Origin: an uncultured Chloroflexota bacterium
Lineage (GTDB): Bacteria > Chloroflexota > Anaerolineae > Anaerolineales > Anaerolineaceae
NCBI GenBank assembly: GCA_902786265.1
Contig: CADACE010000006.1
Span: 78,156-142,155 of the forward strand
Length of the DNA: 64,000 nt
Direction of reading: 5' to 3'
Below the pieces are notes generated by a model, which worked only from the letters and a program-made list of their open reading frames with translations, was not told where the DNA came from and made no database searches. The translations under genes and the position numbers were made by a program. Of the stretch, positions 35,613 to 45,146 are shown one piece after another. Numbering within the stretch: position 1 is the first letter of the stretch; every line of letters starts with the position of its first letter.

Positions 35613-36937
35613 CACTGGCGATTTGTATCATTCTGCTCATCCTTTCACTGCTGGGATGCATGATCCTGAACGCGGACCTCATATACGGCATGCTGGCCGG
35701 TATGTTCATTTTTATGATCGCCGCGGTCCGTTCCGGTTACGGGATCCGGCAGGTACTGCGGATGATGCGGAAAGGGATCCGCGAATCGTTTATCGTTGTC
35801 GGTGTGCTGCTGATCATCGGCGCGATGACCGGGATCTGGAGAGGCTGCGGGACCATTCAGCAGCTCGTTGTCTACGGGACAAAGCTGATCCATCCCAAAT
35901 TGTTCATCCTTTTTGCCTTCCTGCTGCCCGCGGCAGTATCCTACCTGATCGGTACGAGTTTCGGAACCTCGGCATCGATCGGCGTCGTGATGATGACATT
36001 ATGCCAGATGAGCGGAGCAAATCCGGTTTTGACTGCCGGAGCGGTGATGTCGGGAATTTTCTTCGGCGACCGGGCTTCACCCGCCTCTTCCTGTGCGCAC
36101 CTGAACGCGCACCTGACCGAAACCGAGATTTACGGGAATGTCAAAGCCATGCTCAGGGACTGCATCCCCGCGTTGTTGATCACCATCGGGCTGTACACCG
36201 CTTTATCTGTACTGAACCCGCTTCAGACAGTCGATACACAGATTTTGTCAAGTCTGGAAAACGAATACCGGCTGTCTCCGCTATTGTTGATCCCGGCTTT
36301 GATCATTCTCATTTCACCGCTGATTAAAATCAATATCAAAGCAGCTATGGGGATCAGCATTCTCTGCGCATCCCTCCTGGCGGTGTTTCTTCAGGGTATG
36401 AGTCTCAGTGAGCTGGCTCGCACGCTGATCCTGGGATACGAAGCGAAAGGTGAGCTTACTTCCCTGCTGAGCGGCGGCGGTTTGAGATCAATGCTTCACA
36501 GCAGCGGCATGATCATCATCTCGGCCACTTATTCCGGAATATTCAACGGGACCGATATGCTTTCCTCCGCGGAAGAACTGCTGGAAAAGCTCTCTGCCCG
36601 GCTTTCACCTTACCAAATCACTGCTTTGACTTCGCTGCCGATCATCATGTTCAGCTGCAATCAAACGCTTGCGCTGATGCTGCACGCACCGCTGATTAAA
36701 CCGCTGTATCAAAAAAAGGGAGAAGGAAAATTACAAATGATGCTGGACCTTTCCAACACCACTGTTGTATTTTCCGCCCTGGTTCCCTGGTGTCTGGCAT
36801 GTTCCATGCCGCTTGAAATGTTAGGAGCATCACCTGCCTGTATTCCGTTCGCTTTCTTCCTCTATCTTCCGGCGATCGCGGCTCTGGTCCGCGACATGAG
36901 GAATTCGGCAAAAGAAAAGCGGGCAATGGTCAGCTAA
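35609..36937 (+). CDS. NhaC-type Na+/H+ antiporter
   Basis: 442 aa with about eleven membrane segments. Family motifs include 'IGTSFGTSASIGVVMM' (about residue 117), 'FFGDRASPASSCAHLNA' (about 155) and 'SCNQTLALML' (about 350). NhaC transporters exchange Na+ or organic anions such as malate/lactate for H+. The start overlaps yfhO (ATGA). It is followed by a TSUP permease gene, so a small transport operon is possible. Confidence 0.85.
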   Translation: MTLAICIILLILSLLGCMILNADLIYGMLAGMFIFMIAAVRSGYGIRQVLRMMRKGIRESFIVVGVLLIIGAMTGIWRGCGTIQQLVVYGTKLIHPKLFILFAFLLPAAVSYLIGTSFGTSASIGVVMMTLCQMSGANPVLTAGAVMSGIFFGDRASPASSCAHLNAHLTETEIYGNVKAMLRDCIPALLITIGLYTALSVLNPLQTVDTQILSSLENEYRLSPLLLIPALIILISPLIKINIKAAMGISILCASLLAVFLQGMSLSELARTLILGYEAKGELTSLLSGGGLRSMLHSSGMIIISATYSGIFNGTDMLSSAEELLEKLSARLSPYQITALTSLPIIMFSCNQTLALMLHAPLIKPLYQKKGEGKLQMMLDLSNTTVVFSALVPWCLACSMPLEMLGASPACIPFAFFLYLPAIAALVRDMRNSAKEKRAMVS

Positions 36938-36973
36938 TCGTCAATAATCATATACGAAATGAAGGAATATATT

Positions 36974-37762
36974 ATGTCTTTTACACTTCCGTTTTCCATG
37001 ACTGTCTGGCAGCTTATTGCCTTGTACGGCGTTTCCTTTGCTGCGGGTTTCATTGATTCCATCGCCGGCGGCGGCGGTCTCATCCAGCTGCCCGGCGTTA
37101 TGGCCTGCCTGCCAAACGTCCCCGTCGTCACCCTGTTGGCGATCAACAAAACATCTTCCATGTTCGGTACCCTGACTTCCATGTTTGAATACTCACGCAA
37201 AGGGCTCATCGACTGGAAACGAATGTGGAAAAGCGCGCTGGCAGCACTGTTCACTTCAGCGCTGGGCGCATTTACTGCCAAACGGGTCCCGAATGAATTA
37301 TTGAAACCGCTCATTATCGTTCTGCTGGCTTTCCTCGTCGTGTTCACCCTCCTGAAAAAAGATTTCGGTAAAGAAGAACATAAATCACGCTTCACCCTGC
37401 AGCAGCAGGCACTTCTCGGACTTTTGTTAGGGCTGGTGATGGGGTTTTACGACGGATTTTTCGGTCCGGGAACCGGTAATTTTCTCATTATGGGTTTAAT
37501 TTTTATCTACGGAGTGAATTTTCTGCATGCATCCGCGGACGCAAAAACCGTGAACGCCATGACGAACCTTTCCGCTTTTGCCATGTATACACTGATGGGA
37601 GTCGGAAATATCTTCCTGGGTCTCACGATGGGACTGTTCAATATGGCCGGAGCCCACATAGGAGTCCGGATGGCGGTTTTGAAAGGCAGCAAATTTATCC
37701 GTGTCCTCTTTATCGTCATGAGCTGCGGTTTGCTGATCAAGCAAATCATTGACCTGCTGTAA
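36974..37762 (+). CDS. TauE/SafE (TSUP) family membrane permease
   Basis: About 262 aa from ATG 36974 (AAGGAA upstream; the ATG at 36959 has none). Seven to eight helices. The two family repeats each hold the signature: 'AGFIDSIAGGGGLIQLPG' (about 22-39) and 'GFYDGFFGPGTGNFLIMG' (about 158-175). TSUP permeases carry sulfite, sulfonates or other organic anions; the substrate is not determinable. Confidence 0.88.
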   Translation: MSFTLPFSMTVWQLIALYGVSFAAGFIDSIAGGGGLIQLPGVMACLPNVPVVTLLAINKTSSMFGTLTSMFEYSRKGLIDWKRMWKSALAALFTSALGAFTAKRVPNELLKPLIIVLLAFLVVFTLLKKDFGKEEHKSRFTLQQQALLGLLLGLVMGFYDGFFGPGTGNFLIMGLIFIYGVNFLHASADAKTVNAMTNLSAFAMYTLMGVGNIFLGLTMGLFNMAGAHIGVRMAVLKGSKFIRVLFIVMSCGLLIKQIIDLL

Positions 37763-37947
37763 AACCTCCGCAGCCGCAATACGTGAGAAAATAACTATTT
37801 CAGATCACGGTGGCACATCACACGATCAACTGCCGGCTTCATTATTCTGAACAGATACCATAAGAGGATAGACAGATTTCCTCAGAACGGTATACGGAGA
37901 TACCCTTCGAAAAACTGCATGAGATGATTATAAAGAGAGGCACAAAT

Positions 37948-39015
37948 ATGGAACACACGGAATCAGCCAACAAACGTATCATCTGGATAGATGCCGCAAA
38001 ATTTGCAGCAATTATGGCTGTTTACCTTGATCACTCATTTTACAGCGGTATGTATTATAACAAAATAATACTTTTCCTGACCTATTACCACGTAAGCCTC
38101 TTTATATTATTGATGGGAATAACCACATATCAATCATGCAAACGCTCAACATTTCATTTAAAAATCAAGCTATGGAAGATCCTTCTCCCTTACATTACCG
38201 CGGCAATAATCTATTATATTTATTATAATGATGGCTTAGATTTCGGAAAGTTATTTACAGGTCTTGTCCATTTCGATATTGCCAATCATTTTTACTATAT
38301 TCTTGTGTACATTCAGCTGGTTTTAATTACGCCGGTGGTTTTTTCTGTTTTCAGGAGAACAGACAGTAAAAACAATGCCACTCTTTGGAAAATTCTCGTT
38401 TTCATAATTATTATATTCATTTCATATCTTACTACCAACTATACTTATATCCTCAATGTTTATGGCGGAGGGAAAAGATTATTCGGAGGCACTTTTCTCA
38501 TTCTGTTTTATATCGGAATGTGGTTCGCAGATTTTTATGAAAAAAAGGCTTTGAAAAAACAACATTTCATCGTTCTCTTTATTACTTCTGCAATATTATT
38601 AGTTATCTGGATGTGTTTTATCTCTCTAAATCAGTATAATTTTGACAAACTCTTCCCATTCGGGAACGGACTAAATCCTCCCGGAGTTACATTATGTATC
38701 TACAGTTTTCTGATTTTGCTGACAATTTCCTCGCTGGGGAATCTGCTTAGCTTTTACCCAAACAGTTTCCTGAATAAAGGATTCAGAGCATTTTCATCTG
38801 TCGGAAAACATACATTATATATGTATTTATATCACTGGCTGATTCTGCGCAATATTTTTCCGAAACTATCAGAGAAATACGGTTATTTTTTTATCAATAA
38901 GAATTTAACGAGATTTTTAATAATCATGACAAGCATTATCGTTCCGATTGTCATCGAATATATAATGAAAAATATTCTGAAATTCTTAAAGAATTGTTAT
39001 GAAAATACAGACTGA
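37948..39015 (+). CDS. Acyltransferase-3 family membrane protein
   Basis: About 355 aa from ATG 37948 (AGAGAGG upstream). Ten hydrophobic helices. The N-terminus 'RIIWIDAAKFAAIMAVYLDHSF' (read in pieces) and 'YYHVSLFILLMG' match the acyltransferase-3 family that O-acetylates surface polysaccharides; the usual active-site His corresponds to DHSF. The gene is far richer in AT than its neighbours (many ATA, TTA, AAA codons), which suggests recent transfer. No glycan biosynthesis cluster is adjacent. Confidence 0.78.
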   Translation: MEHTESANKRIIWIDAAKFAAIMAVYLDHSFYSGMYYNKIILFLTYYHVSLFILLMGITTYQSCKRSTFHLKIKLWKILLPYITAAIIYYIYYNDGLDFGKLFTGLVHFDIANHFYYILVYIQLVLITPVVFSVFRRTDSKNNATLWKILVFIIIIFISYLTTNYTYILNVYGGGKRLFGGTFLILFYIGMWFADFYEKKALKKQHFIVLFITSAILLVIWMCFISLNQYNFDKLFPFGNGLNPPGVTLCIYSFLILLTISSLGNLLSFYPNSFLNKGFRAFSSVGKHTLYMYLYHWLILRNIFPKLSEKYGYFFINKNLTRFLIIMTSIIVPIVIEYIMKNILKFLKNCYENTD

Positions 39016-39188
39016 TTTTGCCCGATTACAACACGCTCAGCGAAAATTGCCGACAGGAACCGGCGATTTTTTTGAATTACCATCATCAACAAATCATGAT
39101 ATTATATTCGTGATATTTTTCTGATATCTGATTCCAGCCCATTTTTTCTGCGAGACCGCATCAGGGAAAATTGTTGCTGAAATATTTT

Positions 39189-39204
39189 TGGCACAATTCT
39201 TGCA
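39189..39204 (+). promoter_or_regulatory. Sigma-54 (RpoN) -24/-12 promoter
   Basis: TGGCACAATTCTTGCA fits the consensus TGGCAC-N5-TTGCA exactly, with GG (39190-39191) and GC (39202-39203) ten bases apart. Upstream at about 39095-39135 TGATAT-type half-sites occur three times, a possible enhancer-binding-protein site. The next gene downstream is the short secreted peptide. Confidence 0.75.
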
Positions 39205-39280
39205 ACTATTTAAATAATTGGAGCACAGTCCTGTCAGCACGGAGAATCTGATCAGAAACAGACTGTCATCCACTTAGAGA

Positions 39281-39305
39281 GTTCTTCATGATTTAATGAA
39301 GAAGT
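39281..39305 (+). other. Leader hairpin before the secreted peptide gene
   Basis: TTCTTCAT and ATGAAGAA pair around GATTTA, directly before the ribosome binding site AAGGAG. Further up, ACAGTC and GACTGT can pair. The roughly 100-base leader is therefore structured and could limit translation. Confidence 0.5.
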
Positions 39306-39319
39306 AAGGAGAAATAGTA

Positions 39320-39463
39320 ATGAAAAAAAGTGTCATATTAACAGCATTGCTATGTCTGTTGATCATTTTTCAGGGGAAATCCTCCGACAAAGCAGCTATT
39401 GATGCAAGGCCTCCTCTAAAAACAGTAAAACATCAAAACGCTGTTTTGAATCCTCTGAACTAA
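39320..39463 (+). CDS. Short secreted peptide, 47 aa, sigma-54-driven
   Basis: AAGGAG lies eight bases before ATG 39320. The peptide begins MKKSVILTALLCLLIIF, a complete signal sequence, with likely cleavage near FQG-KSS. The remaining ~28 residues (KSSDKAAIDARPPL...NAVLNPLN) are hydrophilic with basic residues and prolines, and no Cys. It has its own sigma-54 promoter 116 bases upstream and a strong terminator 25 bases downstream, so it is a single-gene transcript. A signalling peptide, an inhibitor or a lipoprotein-like fragment are possible. No relative was recognised. Confidence 0.7.
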   Translation: MKKSVILTALLCLLIIFQGKSSDKAAIDARPPLKTVKHQNAVLNPLN

Positions 39464-39487
39464 GCTTTCTCTCCAACAGATTACCTC

Positions 39488-39520
39488 AAAAAATCCCGGG
39501 CAGCCGCCCGGGATTTTTCA
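39488..39520 (+). terminator. Strong intrinsic terminator after the secreted peptide
   Basis: AAAAATCCCGGGC / GCCCGGGATTTTT perfect stem with a four-base loop. It is close to symmetric and can also serve the minus strand (nrdJ end at 39546). Confidence 0.92.
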
Positions 39521-39545
39521 ATAATCATTCTCTCAGATCATTTTC

Positions 39546-42158
39546 TCAGCATTCGGAATATCCGCAGGAATAACATTTTCTGCATCCCTCTTCGTTGATA
39601 ACGGTCGCCTGACCGCATTCCGGGCAGATATCCCCGATCTTCAGCATTGGAGAAGTAGCCGGTTCAAAGGGTTTCTTTTCCGGTTCTTTTTCCTGCCGCT
39701 GATGGGCATGGCCGGAACGAAGCTCTTCCAAAAGGGCCTGCTCTTCCATCCGGTCCTCGCGCTCACTCAGGTATTCCTGGAAAGTATGCGCCAAACCGTC
39801 AGGCAGGGAAAGAACGCGCTTTGCGCCAAACCCGAGGGAACGGCTGCCGCCGATACCGCGCAGCTGGGCGGCAACTTCTTCCAGACGGGATTTCGGTTCG
39901 ATCGGTGAAGCCAGACGCAAAACATAGGAAACCAGACGGCCGATCGCTTCGGAAACAGCAGAGATTTCCGTCCCGGCTTTTGCGGTATTGATAAAGATCT
40001 CAAAAGGCTGGTTTCCGCCGTTTTCATTGATGGTAATGAATGCTTTGCCCACCGGTGTATCGGAGCGATAGGTAAACCCATGCAGAGAATGCGGGCGGGC
40101 TTTTTTCTTGTCATGCCAGAGCGGCATCTGAGCCTGTTCCGGTTCGGCAACTTTTGTGTCAGCCGGCAGAACTTCCGTGCCTTCCTGTTTGCTTTCCATG
40201 GTGGATTTTGTTTCCAGGACTACCTTATCGCGGGATCCGGTAACGTAAACAGTCGTGCCTTTGCAGCCCAGTTTCCATGACTGCATATAAACTTTGGCAA
40301 CATCATCCGTCGTAGCGCCTGCGGGCAGGTTGACAGTCTTGGAAAGACTGTTGTCAACAAAAGCCTGCAGCGCGGCCTGCATACCGACATGCTCCTCAGG
40401 AGTGATATCGGAAGAAACGACGAAGGTATTGCGGATGGACTCCGGCAGGTCTTTGATGTTCTGGCAGGTGCCTTCATTCATGACCTGCTCAACGATCTCC
40501 TGACGCTTTTTCTCGTCTATACCGCTGGCTTTTAATGCCTTGTCAAACAGCGGGCTGGCGTAAGGCAGCAGCACATCCTTGCCGTTGTCATTCATATGGC
40601 GGATATAAGCCAGGGCAAAAGCCGGTTCGCAGCCGTACCCTTCGCAGCCGGTAACGGTAGCGATAGTGCCTGTCGGCGCGATGGTGGTCTGTGCGGCGTT
40701 GCGAATGCCATGAGCTTTAATGCTTTCGGTGATCTCATTCCAGTTGACAGCCGGGCGTCCGAAATCACGTTTATAGGGGCGCAGCGGAGTCGGAGCGGAC
40801 CATTTGAAAGCTTCCGGATCATAAATAGATCCTTTGATGGCCGGGAAGGCCCCGCGTGCTTCCGCAAGCGCGGTACTTTCTTTCATAGCCTGATAGCGGA
40901 CGAATTCCATCACCTGGCCTGCAAATTCCTGACCTTCATCGGAACCATAGCGGATACCGCAGTGGAACATCAAATCGCCAAGGCCCATGATCCCCAGACC
41001 GATGCGGCGGGCACGCAGAGCCGCTTCACGCAGCTGCGGGACACCCGGAACATATCCGTTGGCATCAATCACATTGTCGAGAAAACGAACCGCGGATTTT
41101 GTGGTTTCTTCAAGCTTTGCCCAGTCCACCTTGCCGTCTTCCGTAGCATGCTGTGCCAGGTTGATAGAGCCGAGACAACAGTTCTCATATGGGCCAAGCC
41201 ACTGTTCACCGCAGGGATTGGTAGATTCCAGTCGGTACAGGTGCGGAACGGGATTATAGCGGTTTGCCTGGTCAATAAACAACACACCGGGTTCGCCGTT
41301 ATGATGAGCCTGTTCGACGATCTTATTGAAAAGGTCGCGGGCTTTGATGGTTTTGTAAACCTTGATGCGGATCCCTGCTTCGCGGGCCTGGTCCACATCG
41401 CCGTCAAATTCTTCAGATTTCGGATCATCAAGATCCGGATAAACCAGATCCCAGTCCGCGTCTGCTTCGACAGCCTGCATAAATTTATCGGTGATCCCGA
41501 CAGAGAGATTGAAGTTGGTTATAGCTGTTTCGCTGGTTTTGCAGGTAATGAAGTCTTCGATATCCGGATGATCCACACGAAGCACAGCCATGTTGGCGCC
41601 GCGTCTGGAACCGCCCTGGGCTACTTCACCGAATGCATGGTCATAGACCCGGAGAAAACCGATCGGACCGGTAGCCTGTCCGGCGCTGGAGCGGACGATA
41701 GAACCTTCCGGGCGCAGACGGGAAAAGGAGAAACCATTGCCGCCGCCGGTCTGCTGGATCAGGGCAGCGTTGCGCAGGGTCTGGAAAATACCGGATTCTT
41801 TCTTGCCCATATCATCGCTGATAGGGAGAACGAAGCAGGCAGCCAGCTGTCCCAACGGAGTACCGGCACCGGTAAAAGTAGGAGAATTCGGGAAAAATTG
41901 ACGATTCGCCAGCATTTTGTAATAGCGAACCGCGCTCTGCATAACGTCACCGCCATAGGTTTCCTCGGCACGAGCCACATGGTAAGCCACCCGCCAAAAC
42001 GTTCCATCGATCGATTCCGCCGGTGTTCCATCAGGGTTGCGGCGGACATAGCGTTTTTCAAACACTTTGCGGGCGTTATCGCTCATTTCTATAGACGGTA
42101 AACCCTCCGGCAGCGCAGGAAATTCCAGCGTGCCGTCTTTATGCAGCTTTGTCTCCAT
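39546..42158 (-). CDS. nrdJ: Adenosylcobalamin-dependent ribonucleotide reductase (class II)
   Basis: 870 aa. The thiyl-radical active site is seen as '[25 protein letters not shown]' in pieces (about residue 312), with the redox Cys partner in '[13 protein letters not shown]' near residue 108. The glycine-rich '[10 protein letters not shown]' and '[18 protein letters not shown]' are also typical. The C-terminal CxxC module (CPECGQ...[12 protein letters not shown]) is the reductant-delivery tail or zinc ribbon. It makes deoxynucleotides with vitamin B12 as radical source, so it works with or without oxygen. GAGGAG precedes the ATG. It lies 74 bases after nrdR on the same strand. No cobalamin riboswitch was recognised. 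Confidence 0.95.
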   Translation of the reverse strand: METKLHKDGTLEFPALPEGLPSIEMSDNARKVFEKRYVRRNPDGTPAESIDGTFWRVAYHVARAEETYGGDVMQSAVRYYKMLANRQFFPNSPTFTGAGTPLGQLAACFVLPISDDMGKKESGIFQTLRNAALIQQTGGGNGFSFSRLRPEGSIVRSSAGQATGPIGFLRVYDHAFGEVAQGGSRRGANMAVLRVDHPDIEDFITCKTSETAITNFNLSVGITDKFMQAVEADADWDLVYPDLDDPKSEEFDGDVDQAREAGIRIKVYKTIKARDLFNKIVEQAHHNGEPGVLFIDQANRYNPVPHLYRLESTNPCGEQWLGPYENCCLGSINLAQHATEDGKVDWAKLEETTKSAVRFLDNVIDANGYVPGVPQLREAALRARRIGLGIMGLGDLMFHCGIRYGSDEGQEFAGQVMEFVRYQAMKESTALAEARGAFPAIKGSIYDPEAFKWSAPTPLRPYKRDFGRPAVNWNEITESIKAHGIRNAAQTTIAPTGTIATVTGCEGYGCEPAFALAYIRHMNDNGKDVLLPYASPLFDKALKASGIDEKKRQEIVEQVMNEGTCQNIKDLPESIRNTFVVSSDITPEEHVGMQAALQAFVDNSLSKTVNLPAGATTDDVAKVYMQSWKLGCKGTTVYVTGSRDKVVLETKSTMESKQEGTEVLPADTKVAEPEQAQMPLWHDKKKARPHSLHGFTYRSDTPVGKAFITINENGGNQPFEIFINTAKAGTEISAVSEAIGRLVSYVLRLASPIEPKSRLEEVAAQLRGIGGSRSLGFGAKRVLSLPDGLAHTFQEYLSEREDRMEEQALLEELRSGHAHQRQEKEPEKKPFEPATSPMLKIGDICPECGQATVINEEGCRKCYSCGYSEC

Positions 42159-42232
42159 AGTCTCTCCTCTATGCTATGTTTCTATTCTATTTATTCATTG
42201 TCATTCGGTCCAAAAGCCGGTTGGCCGATATG

Positions 42233-42688
42233 CTAATTATTCTCGCCGAGCAAATTATCAATTTCTCTCCGCAGCGCGTGAAGGTCGTCCATACGCAGAT
42301 AGACGATCGCGTAACGAATATAGGCAATCAAATCCAGGCTTTTCAGTCCCTCTATTACCAGATCCCCGATCATACGGGACGGAATTTCGTATTTTCCTTC
42401 CATCTGAAGGCGTTTTTCAATGCTGTCAACCAGTTCGCTGATCTTTTCAGCGGGAACCGGCCGTTTGGCACAGGCAATGCGGATCCCGTGGGCAAGCTTT
42501 TCGGAATCAAAAACCTCGCGCTTGCCATCAGATTTCACAACCATCGGGGTACCCAGAAAAGGCCGTTCAAAGGTATTGAAACGCTTTTTGCAAACCGGGC
42601 AAAAACGCCGTCTCTGGAGCTTTCCATCCTCCGGCTTTCCTGTATAAACTACATTTGTTTTTGGGTTCCCGCAAAAAGGACAGTTCAT
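42233..42688 (-). CDS. nrdR: NrdR transcriptional repressor of ribonucleotide reductase
   Basis: 151 aa, the normal length. The N-terminal zinc ribbon is MNCPFCGNP (Cys3, Cys6) and CPVCKKRF; 'RRRFCPVC..RFNTFERP' and the ATP-cone ('SDGKREVFDSEKL...GIRIAC') follow. NrdR senses ATP/dATP through the cone and represses nrd operons. It is the first gene of an nrdR-nrdJ operon and probably acts on itself through the box at 42770. GAGGG lies three bases before the ATG. Confidence 0.95.
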   Translation of the reverse strand: MNCPFCGNPKTNVVYTGKPEDGKLQRRRFCPVCKKRFNTFERPFLGTPMVVKSDGKREVFDSEKLAHGIRIACAKRPVPAEKISELVDSIEKRLQMEGKYEIPSRMIGDLVIEGLKSLDLIAYIRYAIVYLRMDDLHALRREIDNLLGENN

Positions 42689-42715
42689 AATCCCTCATAT
42701 CTGGTATGTTCAGCA

Positions 42716-42737
42716 ATAAAAAACCCCCACTCGGGGT
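42716..42737 (-). terminator. Terminator-like hairpin in the nrdR leader
   Basis: On the minus strand ACCCC-GAGTG-GGGGT is followed by TTTTTT. It lies between the likely promoter/NrdR box and the nrdR start, 28 bases upstream of the ATG, so it may attenuate the operon rather than end a gene. Confidence 0.5.
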
Positions 42738-42769
42738 GATAAGTGGCATTTCCTTAAAGACTTACTAAA

Positions 42770-42786
42770 TAACTATATTTAGTGGG
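42770..42786. promoter_or_regulatory. Candidate NrdR box
   Basis: ACTATATTTAGTG closely resembles the NrdR consensus core ACTATATATAGTG. A second box at the usual ~31-base distance is not obvious. Confidence 0.4.
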
Positions 42787-42938
42787 TGATATTCTTCGTC
42801 TTCAGCAAATGTAGCTCTATTCTAACATAAAAAGCAGAAAAATCAAGGAAAAACTGACATTTCGTTTTCCCCTCGGAAACCCCTTCAAACCCCGTGAAAT
42901 CTTATACGTTCCCTTCCCAAAAACGCATTACAGAAATA

Positions 42939-42987
42939 TAAAACCTCGATTAAACTAAAGTTGCACTTTAATTTAATCGAGGTTTTA
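42939..42987. terminator. Bidirectional terminator-type hairpin
   Basis: TAAAACCTCGATTAAA / TTTAATCGAGGTTTTA, a perfect 16-base stem with A/T-rich flanks. No plus-strand gene ends here; on the minus strand it would isolate the nrd operon from the VWA gene upstream. Confidence 0.8.
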
Positions 42988-43139
42988 TGTTATCTGGTTT
43001 TGCCCGGTATCTTTGCTGTAAGATTCGTAAACCGGCGGAATCATAAATATTTTTTTCAAACAATGATCAGGATAACGTTGTCAACGCAGGATAAGCGTTG
43101 TTCATCACGAAGAGTTCCCGGTGTCACAAAAATCTAAGC

Positions 43140-43168
43140 GGGGCACCGGGATCTGTCCTCAGTGCCCC
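43140..43168 (-). terminator. Hairpin after the VWA gene
   Basis: GGGGCAC / GTGCCCC with TTTTT a few bases later on the minus strand, about 75 bases after the stop codon. The rest of 42988-43244 shows nothing else. Confidence 0.5.
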
Positions 43169-43244
43169 ACACGTTATCAGGCGTTATGATTTTAATTTGA
43201 GGTAGGGCGGAATATCCAAACCACTTCGGGATTCATTGTTCATG

Positions 43245-45119
43245 TTATTCTTTTGAAAAAACCTTTACCAGCATCTCCAATTTTTCTTTGTTCGGGCCTG
43301 AGAAATCTTTATATTTCCCGCTTGAGATCATCTCATCCAGAAACTGTTCATCATACTCGTCGAGTTTATCCGAACCCCGGAACTTTTCGGAAAGGCAGTA
43401 TAGGAAATAGGCCAGCTCCGCGTTCTGCGTGCTATGGTTCGTGCCGGAGACAACGGACTCGATCAGGACGCTTTCATCCCCCAAAGGCTCTTTGTAGCGG
43501 ATGGAAACCGTTCCCAATTCATCAGAATCCGTGAGCACAAAAGTCTGATACTTCAGGTCTGAGGCAGCTTTTGTCACTTCTTCATCATTCATCTCCAACT
43601 CATAGAGCGCGATGCCATGTCCGCCGCTTCCGTAAGGTTCTGAGATCACAGTATCATCCACAAAATCCTCATGATTCAGCTGCCGGTTCTCATAGCCAAG
43701 CAGCCGGTAGGCTTTGACAAAACGGGGATTGAACTCCACCTGTGCCTTCACATCCTTTGCCACAATATTCGTCAGTGCAATATAGTGCCTGTTGACAGAT
43801 TCATCTACGTCTTCCAGTGAGTTGACCACGCAATAGGTGCCGTTTCCGTGTTTTGACAGAACCTCCAGCTTGTCGTCTTTATAGTTGTACAGTCCTGTGC
43901 CGATCACGGACAGGAAGAGACAGCTCTTCTTTTTCTCCTCGATCAGATTCTGCAGCCCATGCTTGTTCGTGATACCGAAGTTCAGATCCCCGTCCGTGAT
44001 CAGGATCACCTGGTTATTCTGATCCGGCTGATAATATTTTTCTCCGATGCGGTATGCGGTCTCGATCCCGGCTGATCCATAGGTGCACCCGGTGATCTCA
44101 ATTCCGAGAAGGATACCCATCAGATCTTCTTTATCCTGTTCGCCCTTGATCTCATAACCATCCAGAACTGTATGGTCCTCCGAGCTGTAGGTGATCAGGC
44201 TGACGCGGTCACCGGCATTCAGTTTGCTGAAAATGGTCCCGATTGCCTCCTGGGTAACATCATTATTTGAATGCATGCTTCCCGATGTATCCAGGAGTAG
44301 GATAATGTCCTGATGTTCTTTTATCTCATTAGCCGCCTGCGCACCAATGAACAGCAGCTTTTTGTTTCCCTGCTTCTCAAGCAGCTCGGTGCTGATCTTA
44401 AACTTCGCGTCTGTGGGAATTTCCACATCATAATCGAAGTAATTCAGCACTTCCTCGATACGGACCTGATCCATGATGACCCGGCGTCCTGTCCGGACCT
44501 GGTTCAGGACGATCCCCATGGAGGCACTGCTTGTCGACATCCGAAAGGTTGATGTCGGCGCGGTAAAAACATTCTTTGCGGATTTCTCTTCGATACTTTC
44601 ATAAGCATCTGTTGCCAGGGCTTCCATGAGAGGATAGTTTTCGGACGGCGCCCCCATACGGATTGATCTTCCCTCATCGCAGGCACCCAGCGATTTCATA
44701 GTATGAGATAGCGCCTGCGGTGGAGAAATATGGGATGTCCAGGATGGAGCTGCCGCCGCATATATTCCTCTTAAAGATGCCCCTCCTGAAGATATTGATG
44801 ATTTCGCTTTCGACTGAAATAATCTGCTGAGAAAGCCTCTTTCTTCCCGTTCTTCAAATGCTGCTATGTGATGTTTTTCTCTGTAATATGAGCTGATTGC
44901 AGCCTCCGGTGTATCCTCGTTCCGGTCCTGCAGCCAGGAATACAGATTTTCAATAACACTCTCCTTACCGAATTGTTCCACGAGAAAAACAATTTTTTCA
45001 TCACCGTAAGTGACAGCACTCAAAACCTGAGCTGCCTTGTCTGAATAGCCCAGACTCAAATAATAATTATATTTCTTCCGGCGATACTGCGTATTATTGA
45101 TCCATTTCAACAGATCCAT
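43245..45119 (-). CDS. VWA domain protein, YfbK-like
   Basis: 624 aa. The central von Willebrand A domain has a perfect MIDAS 'LLDTSGSM' (about residue 278) and later 'LITDGDLNFG'. Before it, 'STFRMSTSSASMGIVLNQV' and 'VRIEEVLNYFDYD' match the N-terminal region of YfbK-type proteins; the C-terminal ~150 residues resemble DUF3520. The first ~90 residues are helical and not familiar. There is no signal peptide, unlike exported YfbK relatives, so it probably acts in the cytoplasm. A perfect AGGAGGT precedes the ATG. Function unknown. Confidence 0.78.
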   Translation of the reverse strand: MDLLKWINNTQYRRKKYNYYLSLGYSDKAAQVLSAVTYGDEKIVFLVEQFGKESVIENLYSWLQDRNEDTPEAAISSYYREKHHIAAFEEREERGFLSRLFQSKAKSSISSGGASLRGIYAAAAPSWTSHISPPQALSHTMKSLGACDEGRSIRMGAPSENYPLMEALATDAYESIEEKSAKNVFTAPTSTFRMSTSSASMGIVLNQVRTGRRVIMDQVRIEEVLNYFDYDVEIPTDAKFKISTELLEKQGNKKLLFIGAQAANEIKEHQDIILLLDTSGSMHSNNDVTQEAIGTIFSKLNAGDRVSLITYSSEDHTVLDGYEIKGEQDKEDLMGILLGIEITGCTYGSAGIETAYRIGEKYYQPDQNNQVILITDGDLNFGITNKHGLQNLIEEKKKSCLFLSVIGTGLYNYKDDKLEVLSKHGNGTYCVVNSLEDVDESVNRHYIALTNIVAKDVKAQVEFNPRFVKAYRLLGYENRQLNHEDFVDDTVISEPYGSGGHGIALYELEMNDEEVTKAASDLKYQTFVLTDSDELGTVSIRYKEPLGDESVLIESVVSGTNHSTQNAELAYFLYCLSEKFRGSDKLDEYDEQFLDEMISSGKYKDFSGPNKEKLEMLVKVFSKE

Positions 45120-45136
45120 TTTTACCTCCTATTGTC

Positions 45137-45146
45137 TTGTATACAA
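45137..45146. promoter_or_regulatory. Palindromic operator candidate before the VWA gene
   Basis: TTGTATACAA, a perfect ten-base palindrome just upstream of the ribosome binding site. It resembles GntR-type operators. TTGACA lies further upstream on the minus strand. Confidence 0.4.

Noticed and set aside
40596..42101. 501-codon open frame opposite nrdJ
   Set aside because: nrdJ on the minus strand has all catalytic motifs; the plus frame has no recognisable domain.
42716..42840. Cobalamin riboswitch before nrdR-nrdJ
   Set aside because: Considered because nrdJ needs B12, but no B12-box-like conserved core was found and the leader is too short.
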